Below, piece after piece: positions 12,089-24,134 of a stretch of 64,000 nt of DNA (position 1 is its first letter; each line of letters opens with the position of its first letter). The notes under the pieces were generated by a model that saw only the letters and a list, made by a program, of their open reading frames with translations, was not told the DNA's origin and did no database searches. Made by a program: the position numbers and the translations under genes. The DNA is from Ganoderma boninense (taxonomy: Eukaryota; Basidiomycota; Agaricomycetes; Polyporales; Polyporaceae). Location: the NCBI GenBank assembly GCA_002900995.3, contig CM035307.1, positions 2,852,001 to 2,916,000 on the forward strand, in the 5' to 3' direction.

Positions 12089-13643
12089 ATGTTTGGGGTT
12101 GAACCCGCCGACCAGGAAACGGCGAAGCGCGCCGCAAAGGAGTGCGTATCCAGCACGTTTGTTACAGTCTCTTGTCTTGTTCTGGCTGATGCGTCGGCTA
12201 GCCTGAAGAAGGCGAAGCAACTCTGCCGTGACGGGCAATACGAGCGAGCTGTGCCCCGTTTCGTCAAGGCTCTGGAGGATTACGACAATGTCGAGCCGGT
12301 CGTCTGGAAGGCGAGGGAATTCCCTGATAAGAGACTTGCGATGAGCCTCCTCGAGATTACAGAGGCTAAAGGTATGACCCCGTTCTTAGTAAAGTATTGT
12401 TTCAGGCTGACCCCTGCCTATGCTTCTGCTTCTTATCTCATAGCGCAAGAGTTTTTGAAGAGGGACTTGGGTCAGGACGTCTTCCAAGAGACTTCTTTTG
12501 CATATGGGGAGTTCTGGGGAGTAGACGGCACTCGCCCATATATGCGTACGCTCTACTCCATTGCGTCCGTGGCGTACGGAATGGGTGACATTGACAGAGC
12601 AATGTCAGTAACTCCAACCTTGTCCCCGTCTTGCTGTTGACTGACGCGCACGATCTTATCGACAGAACCACGTCTGTCGAGATGCTCCGGCTGTGCCAAG
12701 GGGATAACATGGGACAGCGCGATTTTCTTCCGGCATTGCTCCTCCAAGTCAAACGTTACGAAGACGCCCTCTCGTTTTGTCAGATATGGTTGGACCCCCA
12801 GTTCGATGGAAGAAATCGGCCACTCGGCGGATGCACGTTCACCCCTCCAAGCCCTGAGCCGCTCTCGCAGGAAGTGATAGCCTTCCACGACAATGGTAGC
12901 AGAGATACTACGCAGTTGTTGAATGCCGCCCTCGCTTCGTTTCACCTGTATGGAGACTGCGAACAAGCGAGGCAGTATTTGGCTCTGGGGACCCACGGGA
13001 ACCGTCGCATCATGAGTCAGATATGGGCTGGCTCCAGACAACCCGGTGAGTCGAGCATATTCGGCGCAATCGCTAGCCACTTTCCGTCGTATACTGACGG
13101 AGGTCGTGATTGCTTACAACGGATAGACACGCCGAGTGTGCGGGCGTACCGGACTTCCAGCCATGGCGACGACCGCGGAGATGCGCGCGACTATTTGTGG
13201 CTCCTGCAGAATTTGTGGATGGAGCCTGACGTCTGGGGCTGGGCTTCAAGGCAACAAGCCGTTAGGGACTCGGCTCTCAAGCCCTGCGCGCTCGCGGAAT
13301 GTCTCGACCGCGAAGAAGAGCCGTTCCAGTACAGACGATGTGGCGGGTGTAGGGACGCATTCTATTGCAGTCCCGAGTGCCAGAGGCTGGATTGGGCGAG
13401 ACATAAGCTAGGTGTGTCTCCCTATGTACCTCCTCCGAATCTTGCTCTACTGCTACGTGCGTTCGTGATGCGTTCTGACACATACATTGTTGTATAGATT
13501 GCTTCGGCTATCGTCGGACGCTCCTGGCCTCACAGGCCCACCAAGAGGCGGGCTGGGATTCCGACACAGTAGTCTCAGAGGAGGATTCAGACACGGCGAT
13601 TGATGAAGACGAACCATTGTATCATGCCGGATTGTACCACTAG
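12089..13643 (+). CDS. MYND zinc-finger protein, first of a tandem pair
   Basis: The N-terminus (MFGVEPADQETAKRAAKE) leads across introns into a TPR-like helical region (AKQLCRDGQYERAVPRFVKA; MRTLYSIASVAYGMGDIDRA; SVEMLRLCQGDNMGQRDFLP). A C-terminal MYND finger follows: CALAEC, RRCGGCRDAFYCSPECQRLD and WARHK, completed after the last intron by DCFGYRR. The tail is acidic (SEEDSDTAIDEDEPLYHAGL); stop at 13641-13643. MYND fingers bind proline-rich partner peptides rather than DNA. No SET domain is present, so it is not a methyltransferase. The same architecture and the matching blocks EMLRLCxGDNMxQR and DALSFxQxWxDP occur in the next gene, showing a tandem duplication. Function unknown. Confidence 0.8.
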
Positions 13644-14042
13644 GCCATCGGAAGGAGAATGTACATTATCGGCCATGCCTTCAACCAAACACTACTTATG
13701 TCGGCCATAACACCGCGTCTGCGGGTACGACAACTTAGAGAGACGCGGCAAGAACGCGGTCAAGTGATCCGCGTGACGCATGGCGGGAAGTGCGCCTCAA
13801 AACTCGATCAAACGCCCTACCATTGCATGTACTACAGTACTTCACTTCTCCGGGTCCGTCAGCTTGGTCACGTCCTGGCAGACTGCGTGACAGTCGCGTA
13901 GGGTAACGGCATGGGGTGACGACGCGTTTCGAGCGCTTATGTGTTGCGGGGACTCTGCGTCTCGATCCGCAGTAACTTCTTGAGCTTATCGACCGGACCA
14001 TCGTCTCGAGCCCTCTCCAACTACCACCCACAGTAGCCCAAG

Positions 14043-15562
14043 ATGAACAAGCGTATGGGCATGGAGGCTGTCATGGGCGTAGGCGGTGGCAGGGTTTCAC
14101 AGGAAGCGGCCAAAAAGTGAGTCCAGAGCTCTCGTCGCGAGATCAACGCCACAGCTCACGTTCGACATGTAGCCTTCAGAAGGCAGAGGATCTTTGTCGT
14201 AGGCGTAAGCCCGAGCAGGCCCTCCCTTATCTCTTCAAGGCCATGGAAGATCCAAACAACCTCGATGCGATCGTACAGATGGCGTTTCTCATGCCGACGT
14301 TGGATATGAGTGTCAGGCTGCTCGAGGAGGGAGAAGCTAACGGTGCGCATAGTTTGGTATGCCACTGCATTGCACCTCCTCATCGATTGTCAGGACGTAC
14401 TCAGTTGCGCCAAATCCTCGGCCCGACCTGTTTCGACGACGACGATGAATATGTCGGACGCTTCTGGGGCATCATCGAAACGCGTCCCTACATGCGCGTC
14501 CTTCAGGCCATCGTGCGACTTGCTTTCGAAAACAAGGACTTTAACAAATCCGCGTAAGTCCAACGTTTCCCCGCAATCTAGATGACGGCGACCGAGCTTC
14601 ACTACTTCTCTTTCAGGAACGCTATCATAGAAATGCTTCGTTTGTGTCCTGGAGATAACATGGCTCAGCGCTACTGGCTCGGTTCCGTTCTTCTCCAAGC
14701 GGGTCGTACCGCAGACGCACTGTCTTTTGCCCAAGCTTGGTTCGACCCAGAATACTATGGAAAGTGGCCACCCCGTGGGGGATGTGAATTCAGTCCTCCA
14801 AGCCAAGCTGTGCTCTCTGACGAAGCTGTCGAGAGGTTGAAGAAGCGTGGCCATACGTCCCTTCTCTACACGGCAGCGCTTGCGTCGTACAAACTCTGGG
14901 GCGATTGCGACATTGCGAAGCAGTACCTCCAATGTGCCGCTAATGTTAACCCACACGTGTTGATGAAAATTTTGGCCAGAGTCGAGCGTCCAAGTACGTC
15001 CGAACCATCTCAGATGCTGCCTCGTTTGCTTACGCCACGCATAGAGTCGCTCAACAACCTGCCACGCTCGCTCAATGGTCCGGAGGATGCGCACGATTAT
15101 CTATGGCTCACGCAGGACCTATGGATGCTATCTCATATCTGGAACTGGGCGAATAATAACCCGGAGGTGAAGGCGTGCGTGCTGAAGAAGTGCGCACGCT
15201 CCACTTGCAACAACCATGAAGTACGCGCAGCGGAGTTCAAGCGCTGTGGAGGTTGCAAAGAAGTCGTCTATTGTGGCGCGTCCTGCCAGAAAGAAGACTG
15301 GCCCGCTCACAAGAAAAGTATGTCCGCTTGCCCCAATTTCATTGCTCTGCCGCCTCAAGCGGACACCACGTGATGTCTCGCCGCTGAACCCGTTTCTGTC
15401 TGTCGTTGACTGTTTCTAGAGTGCAAGGAGCATCAGAGCCACAAGGACATCTTGAAGGCCCTTATGAACGGTCGCAGGCCGCCACGTCCAGATGATACCG
15501 ATGCACCCATCATCGCGTCCGCCGACTTCACCGCCGATGGGATCGCCACGGCTTTCCATTAA
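14043..15562 (+). CDS. MYND zinc-finger protein, second of a tandem pair
   Basis: Start chosen at MNKRMGMEAVMGVGGGRVSQ. The first intron (14117-14182) joins EAAKK to AEDLCRRRKPEQALPYLFKA. Then come IIEMLRLCPGDNMAQRYWLG, DALSFAQAWFDPEYYG and LLYTAALASYKLWGDCDIAK, all parallel to the upstream paralogue. The MYND finger is well formed: CARSTC, FKRCGGCKEVVYCGASCQKE, DWPAHKK and, after the last intron, ECKEH. The stop is at 15560-15562. The helical repeats probably form a TPR-like scaffold. The two genes are about 400 bp apart in the same orientation. The substrate or partner is unknown. Confidence 0.82.
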
Positions 15563-18500
15563 GCAAGCTTCCAGGCTTCGGCGCCGGACGAACGTTTGAA
15601 CTCTCGCGGAGAGTACCTGTGCTATCCTCCCTTGGGACGGCCGTTTTCACGCAACTCACTCTTGTGGAAAGTTCGCGCCTCAGACGTCAGGAGAGTTTGG
15701 ACCTCGGAAGAAGCGAACGCCGGCCGTCGCTGCAGCCCCAATCTCACTCCCATTGCCCCATTCCCATGCCAATCTCCTGACATGGGGCTTGGAGATGCTT
15801 TTAGTGCGGATCATCGGCGTGATCTTCGGCGTGCGCGCGGGCGTGCCTCGACTCGGGAGGTGACTCTAGCAGCGGGCCCTGCAGCGTTCCAAGTAGAATC
15901 GTGCATTCGCCTCTGGTAATCAAAAGGGACCCCTTCCATGCGCACGCAGGCGGTCGGAGTCGGGAGAAATAGGGCTGTGTTCGAACTCTCCGTGCGGATC
16001 AGGCAAGAATCTCTACCGACCTCGCGCTCCGTCACCCGTTCCGTGAGCGGGACTCACGGGTCGGCCTCGGAGTTGATGGTTATCAGCTCGTGGACTATCT
16101 GTGCCGCAACACGGAAGCACGGGTGTGGGCGCTCCGTGCCCGTGTTCCGATAGCGCGTACGGCCTGAGGGCAGGTTGGTGCGGAAGACTGCGCTGGAGCC
16201 TGTACGTCCCAGCACTAACTCTATGCGTTGCTACCGCATCCGCCAGGTGCGGCCCAGGAGAAGCGGCTCCCATTCCGTATGGCGTAATGCGTACGGCACC
16301 CCCTGGGCTGCCTCGCGACACGGATGGATCGCGATCGCGCTGCTCCTGCGAACGTTCTCGCTCGCGCGTACGCCCTTCGTGCGTTCTCGTCTCGGTGCGT
16401 GTGCTCGTCCTCGTCCGTGCCCTGCTATCATCCGTGTCTCGACTATTCCACCCGCCTATAACGAGCACTCCCTGCCCCACGCCCACCTTCCGGGGATCTG
16501 GGGTGCTCCCATATCACATCTCGCATCCTCTAGTGCTCCGGCGGGGCTGCATCATCTCTCCCTCGCCGGCTGCGGCCACCGCTTCTCACTCGGTCGATGA
16601 CTCGAACGCGTTGGCTGGGTGACTGGGACAGTACCCCGTCGCAGTCACGGCTATTCAGTCAGCGTCCACCGATGGCGCGATAGGCAACCGTGCCCTTGAC
16701 CGCTATCGGAGGTACAGCAAGTGCCCTCTCCGAGGATGACGCATGACGCAAGAGCCCTGCGCAAGAGGTGCTATGGCGTACCTATCCGCTCCTGAGCCGT
16801 CGCGCAGGCAAGCTCGCCGACTGTGCCGACTGACGCTCCGAAGCGTTCGAGAACCCGCGCAACCGCAACGGTGCTACAAATGCTCCGTCTCCGTCATCCC
16901 TGACAGAGCAGACCCGTCTCGTCTCGCTGCTCATTGCCCTTCTCGTGCGCTGTCTGGTGCGTGAGTAACGCGTCGGCGAGAACCCCGCGCGGCCTACTGC
17001 ACTCGGCCGGAGATCTGGGGCAGGAGACATAGAGAAGAACAGGATGCGATGCGCCCCCAAGGGAGCTTCGTGCGCATGTACGTGTCGATGGAGGGTTCTA
17101 GCACTTCGCGCGCGGTTGGAGTGCCATCGGAGTTGCAAGAACAGAACGCACCTCGAACGTGTCCGGCCAATCCACGTTCACAAAAAAACACAGTTCCCCG
17201 GCACACCCTTCTTTTCCGACCCGTCGCGAAGTGGTGCCTTGAGCCGCCCAGCTGCCGCTCCGCCCGCCTGGCCTGGGGTGAATTGTCCACGCGTGCGCGC
17301 GACATGTTCATGTTTTGCGATCGGGTTACCACATCCAGATGTTTACGATACCTTCTGCCGCGGCAGCCCCTTGCATCATGCCTAGCTTGTACGTTCGAAA
17401 GGAAAGAAAATCAATCCCCGCGTTTCTTTTTCGCGTTTCCTTTTTGCACGCGCGCGAGCGGGGTTTATCACAAAACGCCGGAATTGGGAGCGACGGTGGA
17501 GCAGCGTGCTAGGGCAACTCCAGTTGCCGTCCTTCGTGAAGCCCGGCCTCGCGATCGACGCTTGCGCTTGCGTCGAGCGGACTCCGAAAACTACGGACCG
17601 GCAAACACGCTTCATGCGGCACTGGGCGGGAGGATTATATTATGCATTGGCTGTCTAACTACAGTAGCGTACATACAGGGTACGATACACGGTGGTCGAC
17701 GGCGTACAATGTGATTGGATGCTCCGGAAGTGTACGGGTGGAAAACGGAATCGGAAGGAAACATGACTACATGAATGGAGAGGGGGAGGGGTGAATTGTG
17801 ACGAATGGTCATGGGAAGGGGGCGGAGCAGAGCGGAACGGAGGATACGTGCATGAGGAGTGCGCGAGGGCAGATTAAGTTAAAGTGAAGATGGAAAACGT
17901 AGAGCGAGAGTACACTACCGACTATGTGCGAGGGTTGATGTAGCATGCATGGGTGAATGATGGTGACAGAGAAGACGGGAGACGATAGGATGCTGCGCAG
18001 AGAGATTATGGGCGAGAAAGGCCTGAGGTGTGAGAGGACGAGACAACACTCGGGAAAGGATCGGGCTACAGAAATTCCGGGACAGGGCAGAGGGATGACG
18101 GAGAAACGGACAGTACGCGAGGGGTTGGACGATAAGGTGGGGGAGCCGAGAGCATGATAACATATACTGTACGAAAGCAAACCGGTACCAGACGGTAAAC
18201 GTCATTAACGGTATAACGGGGGATGCGGGTATAGCCACTATTGGGCTGAATCAAACCGAACGACATCGAGCGGCGTAGGTGGCTGTCGAGTCAATAAAAT
18301 ACGCGCCGCAGACGACGACGCAAAACGGGAACGAGCCATGGGGCGATTAATTTGTGAAGATGGGTGTTGAGAAGCGGCACCGAAAAATATGGCCGCGAGG
18401 CATAGCCTGAGACGGCTGATTCGCGCAGCTGTAGCATGTGGGGAGATTGAGAAACTGGAGGGTGACAGCATGGTCTGAGGCGAGTCCACACTTTTTGGGT

Positions 18501-18790
18501 CTAGGAACCTGGCTGGGCACGAGTCGAGATGAGCGGGAATGGGTGTTGAGAGGCGTATATGAGTAGTTCGCTCGAATCGTCGACGTCGCACGTCAGCTTG
18601 AGGTCGTGTAGACGGCATGGGGATCGAAAAAGGCGACGGAGCAGACGAAGAAGGATATGGGAGCGCTCCGCCACGGGGAAGAAGAGGCAAGGACGAAGGT
18701 GACGAAGCGCTCGAGAGACGCACCGACGCGAGTCCCCAAGTGAAACCCCGCCCTTCCCACCTCTCCCCATCCCATGCTCCAATGACGGGC
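15563..18790. other. 3.2 kb without a recognisable gene
   Basis: Between the second MYND gene (+) and the stop of the F-box-like gene (-). The part up to about 17500 is GC-rich and full of accidental open frames whose translations are Arg/Ser/Pro-rich without any domain. From about 17600 the minus strand is C/T-rich, as expected for a 3' UTR and spacer. No transposon ends, tRNA or conserved protein were found. A long non-coding RNA or a strongly diverged gene cannot be excluded. Confidence 0.4.
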
Positions 18791-20097
18791 TTAATACGAC
18801 CAGTCCAGGAAGGCGCCATCGAAGTCGTAGTCGCGATCCTCCAGGTCGTCATCCTCAGCCTCATCCTCAACGTCGACGATGGCCGGGCTCACTGGAGGAG
18901 TGATCCACTCCTTCTCCTCGGCTTTGAGCGGGGACGATGACTGCTTGGGACGGGACTGCCAATGTATGCCCGCGAGCTCGAAGGCAATCAGGCGCGACAT
19001 GCTTGAGAGCGTCGACGCGATGCGCGAGTAAAACGCCTGTGAATGGCCGGGGCGCGAGTCAGCTCGCTCGTTTGTGGGGTATTCCCAACACAATCACTCA
19101 CCAGGTCAGGCAGATCCCACAGAGCGCGTGTCGTCATGAGGCGCAGACAGACAAGGTTCGGGAACGCGATGGCGAGGACTTCGAGGAGCTGTGCGGGTGG
19201 TGCGCTAGTGATGGCACTCATTACCTGCATTTCGTCGCTAGCGGTTGGGAAGCGAGTCTGTGCTGAGGGTCCGATCGAGAGCACCGCCCGCGTTGAGCGG
19301 GTGGAGGTGAGCCACGACTCATCCACGGACTCAGCGCTTGGCGAATCGGCGGGGAGGAGGTCAAGAGTGAGGTCACCGAAGAGGTGGACGGCCTTCAATG
19401 GACGGGAGACGAGGGTGGGAAGGAGATGTGCGGGCCCAGTGTAAGCTTCGAGAAGGGGTATGTGTGACGGGGAAATGCGAACGTGTTGAACGGGTGGGGT
19501 GGCATGAGCTGCGGCTGGTGCATCGGGGTGGGGGTGGTCAGGTTGAGGTTCGGCATCGTCATCGGAGGGGACGGAGGAAAGGGTGAGGGAGATAAGAGAT
19601 GGAACCTGGCCGAGGAAAGAGGCAAGGTGGGGATCGAGCGGGAAGTTACAGGTCAGATGTTCGAGACGCGGGTAGAAGGCGGGCCCGGGAGTGGGGGACT
19701 CGCTCGACTTCTGGCCGTTCTCGCCCTGGGGTGGTGTGAGAATCCAGCTGGTGGAAGCATCGACGTAGAGCGCGAGGCTCTGGAGATTTGTCATGAGGAC
19801 AAGCGCATGCTGAAGTGCTGAATACGTCGACTGGACGGGTGGCTCTGTGTCGTCGAGGTGGACGGATAATGTGCGGACGAGGATGGTGAGGTCAGGGCGA
19901 GCAGCGAGAAGATGGACGAGGCCGAGGTTGCGTGTGTATGCGGATAGGGATAGATGACGGTAGAGGAGGCGGGTTGCGCCTGGGTTGAGGGCGGCGCAGG
20001 TGAGAGCGGTGGCTGCGAGGGCGGAGTGGTTGTGCGCAAGGGGCGCGAGGACGGCATCGAGGAGCTCGACGGGGAGAGCGGCAAGGGCGCTAGCCAT
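18791..20097 (-). CDS. F-box-like / LRR-type protein
   Basis: Two exons (20097-19102 and 19036-18791) joined by a 65-nt intron. The start at 20097 puts an F-box-like helix at the very N-terminus (LPVELLDAVLAPLAHNHSAL, then AATALTCAALNPGATRLLYR). An upstream in-frame ATG would add a poorly conserved extension. The middle has leucine-rich, repeat-like segments (LVHLLAARPDLTILVRTLSV; YPRLEHLTCNFPLD; LLEVLAIAFPNLVCLRLMTT), and the C-terminus is very acidic (DVEDEAEDDDLEDRDYDFDG). The order fits the many basidiomycete F-box proteins that recruit substrates to SCF ubiquitin ligases through Skp1. The F-box match is weak by eye, and the substrate is unknown. Confidence 0.7.
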
Positions 20098-21300
20098 GGG
20101 GGGCGAAAGGCAACTGGGAGGAGTCGACGGCGGCAGGGGCGTTATATAGTGGAAAAAGGAGGAGGAAGAAGGCTGGAGATGTGGCCGAGAGGAGAAGGCG
20201 AAAGGACGGACGTGGAGGAAACGGAAGAAAAATAACGAGATGACGAATATATCGGGGAGCGTTCTCGGAGGCAAGCGCAGAAGACGGCTGTCCTGGGCTG
20301 CTTCTACCGCCTACGCCCTGCCGCTGCGCAGGCGGGCGAGGTCCTGAGCCATGGCCCCGTCTATCTTCTCCGCCTATGAAATCACCGCGTTTGTCCCGTC
20401 GACGATCCCCCCATCACCACACACACGTGACCTCTCCCGTTCCTTCGAAATCCTGCCTCCTTCTACTGACCCTCTCAACTGACTCCAGCCTCTCCCATCC
20501 TCCACCTTCCCTCCAGACGCTAACCTCCGACTTCGCCCTCGATCTTCCCAAGTCTTACATCCTCCGACCGCACACCTGCCACGTTTCCTGCTGCCGACCC
20601 GCCTACCTCCCTACCCTCATCATCGCCCCACTGCGATCGCAACAACCATGACATCCTTGGCTCCCCGTCCCTGCGTGCTCAGACTCAAACGTCCACAGCC
20701 TCTGTCGTCGGGCCATTCTTCTTTCTCCCTTCGCACATCCATCACGGCCGGCCATTCGCCATGCCATCCCACTGGGACGCCGACGACCGATTCCACGAGT
20801 CTCGAATCGTCGTCCGGAGCCAGCTAGAAGCCTTCTTATTCTTGTCAAACGAGCCACAAGTGCCACTCGTGCACTTTGTCAGTACGTCACTTTCCTTGTC
20901 CCTCACACGACTTGACGTGCGCTGCCCACGGTCGTTCTTCAATTTGCTTCCACACATGTAAGTAGGTATATTTCGTCCTGCCGCCGATCAGAGATTAGTC
21001 GTGTGGCACGACGGCGTTGTCGAAATGCTGCTTTGTTTGCGTACCGGGAGTAGTCGTGTAGGAGTGCAATATAGATAGACCATTCCCAACAAGAGCAGGT
21101 CCTGAGACTGCCGTGAACTTTGTGCATCTTCGGGTCTTCGAGCAAGAACACGACGCGCGTCGCGTCCTCGCCCTCGATCGCGCTGGAATTACCCGGGCGT
21201 CTACTCTGTCACGTGGCACGCGTCGCTTTTCGCTGTGCTGGTGCTCGTTGGCGCAGATGGTCTCCCTCCCTTCACCGTCTGCTGGCGTGCCTCTCCCACC
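20098..21300. promoter_or_regulatory. divergent region between F-box-like and bL19m genes
   Basis: A 1.2 kb head-to-head spacer. A short open frame from 20761 (MPSHWDADDRFHESRIVVRS, ending at 20961) has a protein-like beginning but no recognised homology. It might be an upstream exon, a uORF or chance. CT-rich tracts near 20400-20600 resemble fungal core promoter sequence. No gene is called. Confidence 0.35.
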
Positions 21301-21828
21301 ATGCTCAACGTCTTTCGAAGATGTACTCAAAGGCTCATGTCCACCGCCGCCCAGCCCTATCCTTACTCTAATGCTGCCATCATCCCCCCTCCTCCTACTG
21401 TCCCAGCCCCCGAGCCAACAAAGGTTGGCAAGGGACTCATGGCCCACCTCACTCAACGTCTTTTGACCCCCGAGAAGCTGCAACTCCTCGCCCGCTTCGG
21501 AAAACGACACCCGGAACGTATTCTGCCCGGCTCCGTCCTCCAAGTCACCACAAAGCACGCCCCGACCTCCTTCACTGGCGTCCTCCTCTCGATACGCCGC
21601 CGCGGTGCGGACACTTCCTTCCTCCTCCGCAACGTCATCAACCGTACGGGCGTCGAGGTGCAGTTCTTCGTGTGCTCTCCACACGTCAAAGCCATCAAGG
21701 TCCTAATGCGCGCCGGCGGCAACGGCACCGAGGGCAGGGCGGGCCCCAGGATGCGCAGGGCCAAGCTCTTCTACCTTCGTGATGCTCCAGACAAGATGAC
21801 GGCCATCTCGGCGGGCCTGCGAAAGTAG
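21301..21828 (+). CDS. IMG1: mitochondrial large ribosomal subunit protein bL19m
   Basis: An intron-less gene of 175 aa. The N-terminus MLNVFRRCTQRLMSTAAQPY is a basic, Ser/Arg-containing mitochondrial presequence. The mature part shows the L19 fold signatures: PGSVLQVTTK, then FTGVLLSIRRRGADTSFLLR, NRTGVEVQFFVCSPHVKAIK and a basic C-terminal RRAKLFYLRDAP. Bacterial L19 sits at the 30S/50S interface and contacts rRNA. The mitochondrial form is needed for mitochondrial translation. The start gives the best presequence; an upstream in-frame ATG at 21235 would lengthen it with less typical sequence. Confidence 0.9.
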   Translation: MLNVFRRCTQRLMSTAAQPYPYSNAAIIPPPPTVPAPEPTKVGKGLMAHLTQRLLTPEKLQLLARFGKRHPERILPGSVLQVTTKHAPTSFTGVLLSIRRRGADTSFLLRNVINRTGVEVQFFVCSPHVKAIKVLMRAGGNGTEGRAGPRMRRAKLFYLRDAPDKMTAISAGLRK

Positions 21829-24134
21829 CGCGGCAGCCGTGGCGCCCTGTCCGAGGGCACATCGTCGGCAGAACGCTAGTGGACGCCTTGGCGTTGGGGG
21901 GTAGGAGGAGCTGGAAGTAGGAAGAGAGGCTAGAGGTACGTGGCCTGTCCCACTCTGGATCTCAGCGAGACGCTGACGTTTGGGGCACAAATGTGCTATT
22001 TGGATCCCCGGTGTCGTTTTCTGTCGTTCTCGTTCGCTTGTCCATCTCCATTCGTTCGTGGGCGCGCTGGTTGGCTGGCTGGCCGCTAATGTTCTTCCGC
22101 GCTTCCGTCTGGTCGTTGGTCACGGCGCGACATCCGGTACTCGCGTCCGCGCGGCTGCATTCTGGCAGCATAGATTCGGGCGGTGGGAGAACTCCAGCTT
22201 GTAGGGTGAGGGCAAGAGCGCGCGCACGGTAGTCACGATTCATCGACAACCCCCGGAGTGGAGATACAGATAGATTCGTGCGCTGGGGTCCGTCACCCGT
22301 CCGACGGCAATGCATACTGTTCCATTCATCGTCCCCCACTCAAAACGGCAGCTGACCCAGCGGATCGGCTACCACAGGAACGTCCAGAGAGTTCCGGGCG
22401 CAGAGCGAAGTCCGCTGGGACCCTTCGCAACGATCGCGGTTTGCCTCTTTGCAACCGTCTCCCTCCCTGCCTCTTCCGCGAGCTTATGATGCCTCTCTCC
22501 CTTTTGGTCTTGGACAGCACCATCCCCAGACGCAGCTGATGGATAGGAGCGAGCCCGGTGACCAGACAACTGTGTGCGCTAGCGTCATCGGCGGCGCGTC
22601 CGGCCTTTCTGCGACAGGCTTCCAAGACGCATCCTCGCCCGGGATCGATGCGACGATTGGCATCTGCCAGAACGCGTGGTTGCCATCCTCGGTTGGAACA
22701 CCACCCCTAGATTCTTCGCTACTCCGGAGCCGAATCTGCGTAGACGTTCAGCTGCTGCAGCGGACATGAGAGGCACATCAGGGAGCAGGCGACAAATATG
22801 AACGCCGCTAAGTAGGGGGTCATGGGGAAGCGTCGACTGCGCCACGGCGTGGCTTGCGAGGCCAAGCCTTATAGAGCGGCATAACTGAATGGCGAACCGC
22901 TGGACGCTTCCCGTCTTCCGAGGGCGAAACACTTGCTCTATTGCTCACGCCTTCACAAGGTTGGAGGGGCTGCCCTCGATGGGGCAGGCGAGATTACCGC
23001 GAGTAACGTAACGCCGTGGGCCGGCGGTGTGGCAGCTGGGGCATCGGGTCAGTCATGGTGAGAGGATGCTTCCGCGAGCGAGAGATCGATGAGGTCAGGC
23101 CAGGCGGGGAAGAGCTGGTCCTGTGGTCTGGCTTGGAATTACGATCGAGCCAGATCTGTGCGTGTGTGCGTGTGCGGGGTAAGACGCTCCGCGGCTCGGG
23201 CGGTTAGGTTGTCGAGATGAAAAGGACGCCTTCTCAGCGCGGCCTTGTCATGGTGGTGGCGGTTGGGGTGGGTTTGGCGTTCAGGAGGAGGAGTCGGTAT
23301 GTGCACAGTGCCGACGCACGGGTGCGCTGGGGCGCGCTGGCTGGGGTAACTTAAAGACAGTGCAAGGCTGTGAGTTGAATGACTTGTTTCAATGACAGAC
23401 AATCCGAGTCGGTCGTCGGCCGATGCTTAGTACTATGTAAGTTCTACTTACTGCATGCGCACACGAGTACTTTCGAGAGAAAGCGGGATCCCAGTCATCT
23501 GGCACGTGCAACCGGCTACTTTGCAGCATGTGAAGTTTGGGGAAGGTCTCACAGCCGAGGGTGTGTGTGCGCATTAAGTCCGTGGGTCGAGGATGCAGGG
23601 ACCTGGGAGAGAGGTGGTGCATCCATATCTGCCCAAACGATATGATGAACGCGTCACTCGTCCGTTCCGAGTGCTCCGTGCGGTTATCGTATGACATGGA
23701 GCTGTAAGCCTGTACCACAAAGACGCGAGTGGCTGCCGGGGAGATCGTGGAAAAGCCAGTGCTGTGTTCAGGAGTCCTTACGGAGACATGGACCGGCAGG
23801 CGTAGTGGCCGGTGAGCCATGGACGCTGCGGCTATTAGGGGATGCTTTGAGACCTGTAAGAAAGAGGCGAGCTGAGAACAAAGACATGGACCAGGGAATG
23901 GACGCTAATAAGACACCAATGCTGGCAAAGAATAGCGTTGACCGTAAGAGTGACGGAGAGGAGGCAGGCGGACTGGAGTGGACGTTGGCGCCTGGCGGCG
24001 GGGAGGAAGCGCTGGAGTGGGCGGGAAAGGGAGCATCTGGTAGAGATCTCTCCTCGGATTTGGCAGGACGGCGAGGGGCCCGCTTCTTGTCCTCACATTC
24101 CACTTCATATATACTCTCTCCTGCTTCCTCCACC
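21829..24134. other. 2.3 kb intergenic region upstream of the transcription factor
   Basis: Between the bL19m stop and the Zn2Cys6 factor start, both on the + strand. It probably contains the bL19m 3' UTR and an extended promoter for the regulator. Open frames here translate to Arg/Ser-rich sequence with no domains. A TATA-like stretch lies about 30 bp before the 24135 ATG. No RNA gene was recognised. Confidence 0.4.

Noticed and set aside
17049..17714. 221-residue + strand open frame in the 15.6-18.8 kb region
   Set aside because: Arg/Ser/Pro-rich translation, no motif, no start context and no splice-linked exons. Expected by chance in GC-rich DNA.
23641..23760. Perfect C-box-like ATGATGA as a possible C/D snoRNA
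   Set aside because: No CTGA D box at a suitable distance and no terminal stem.
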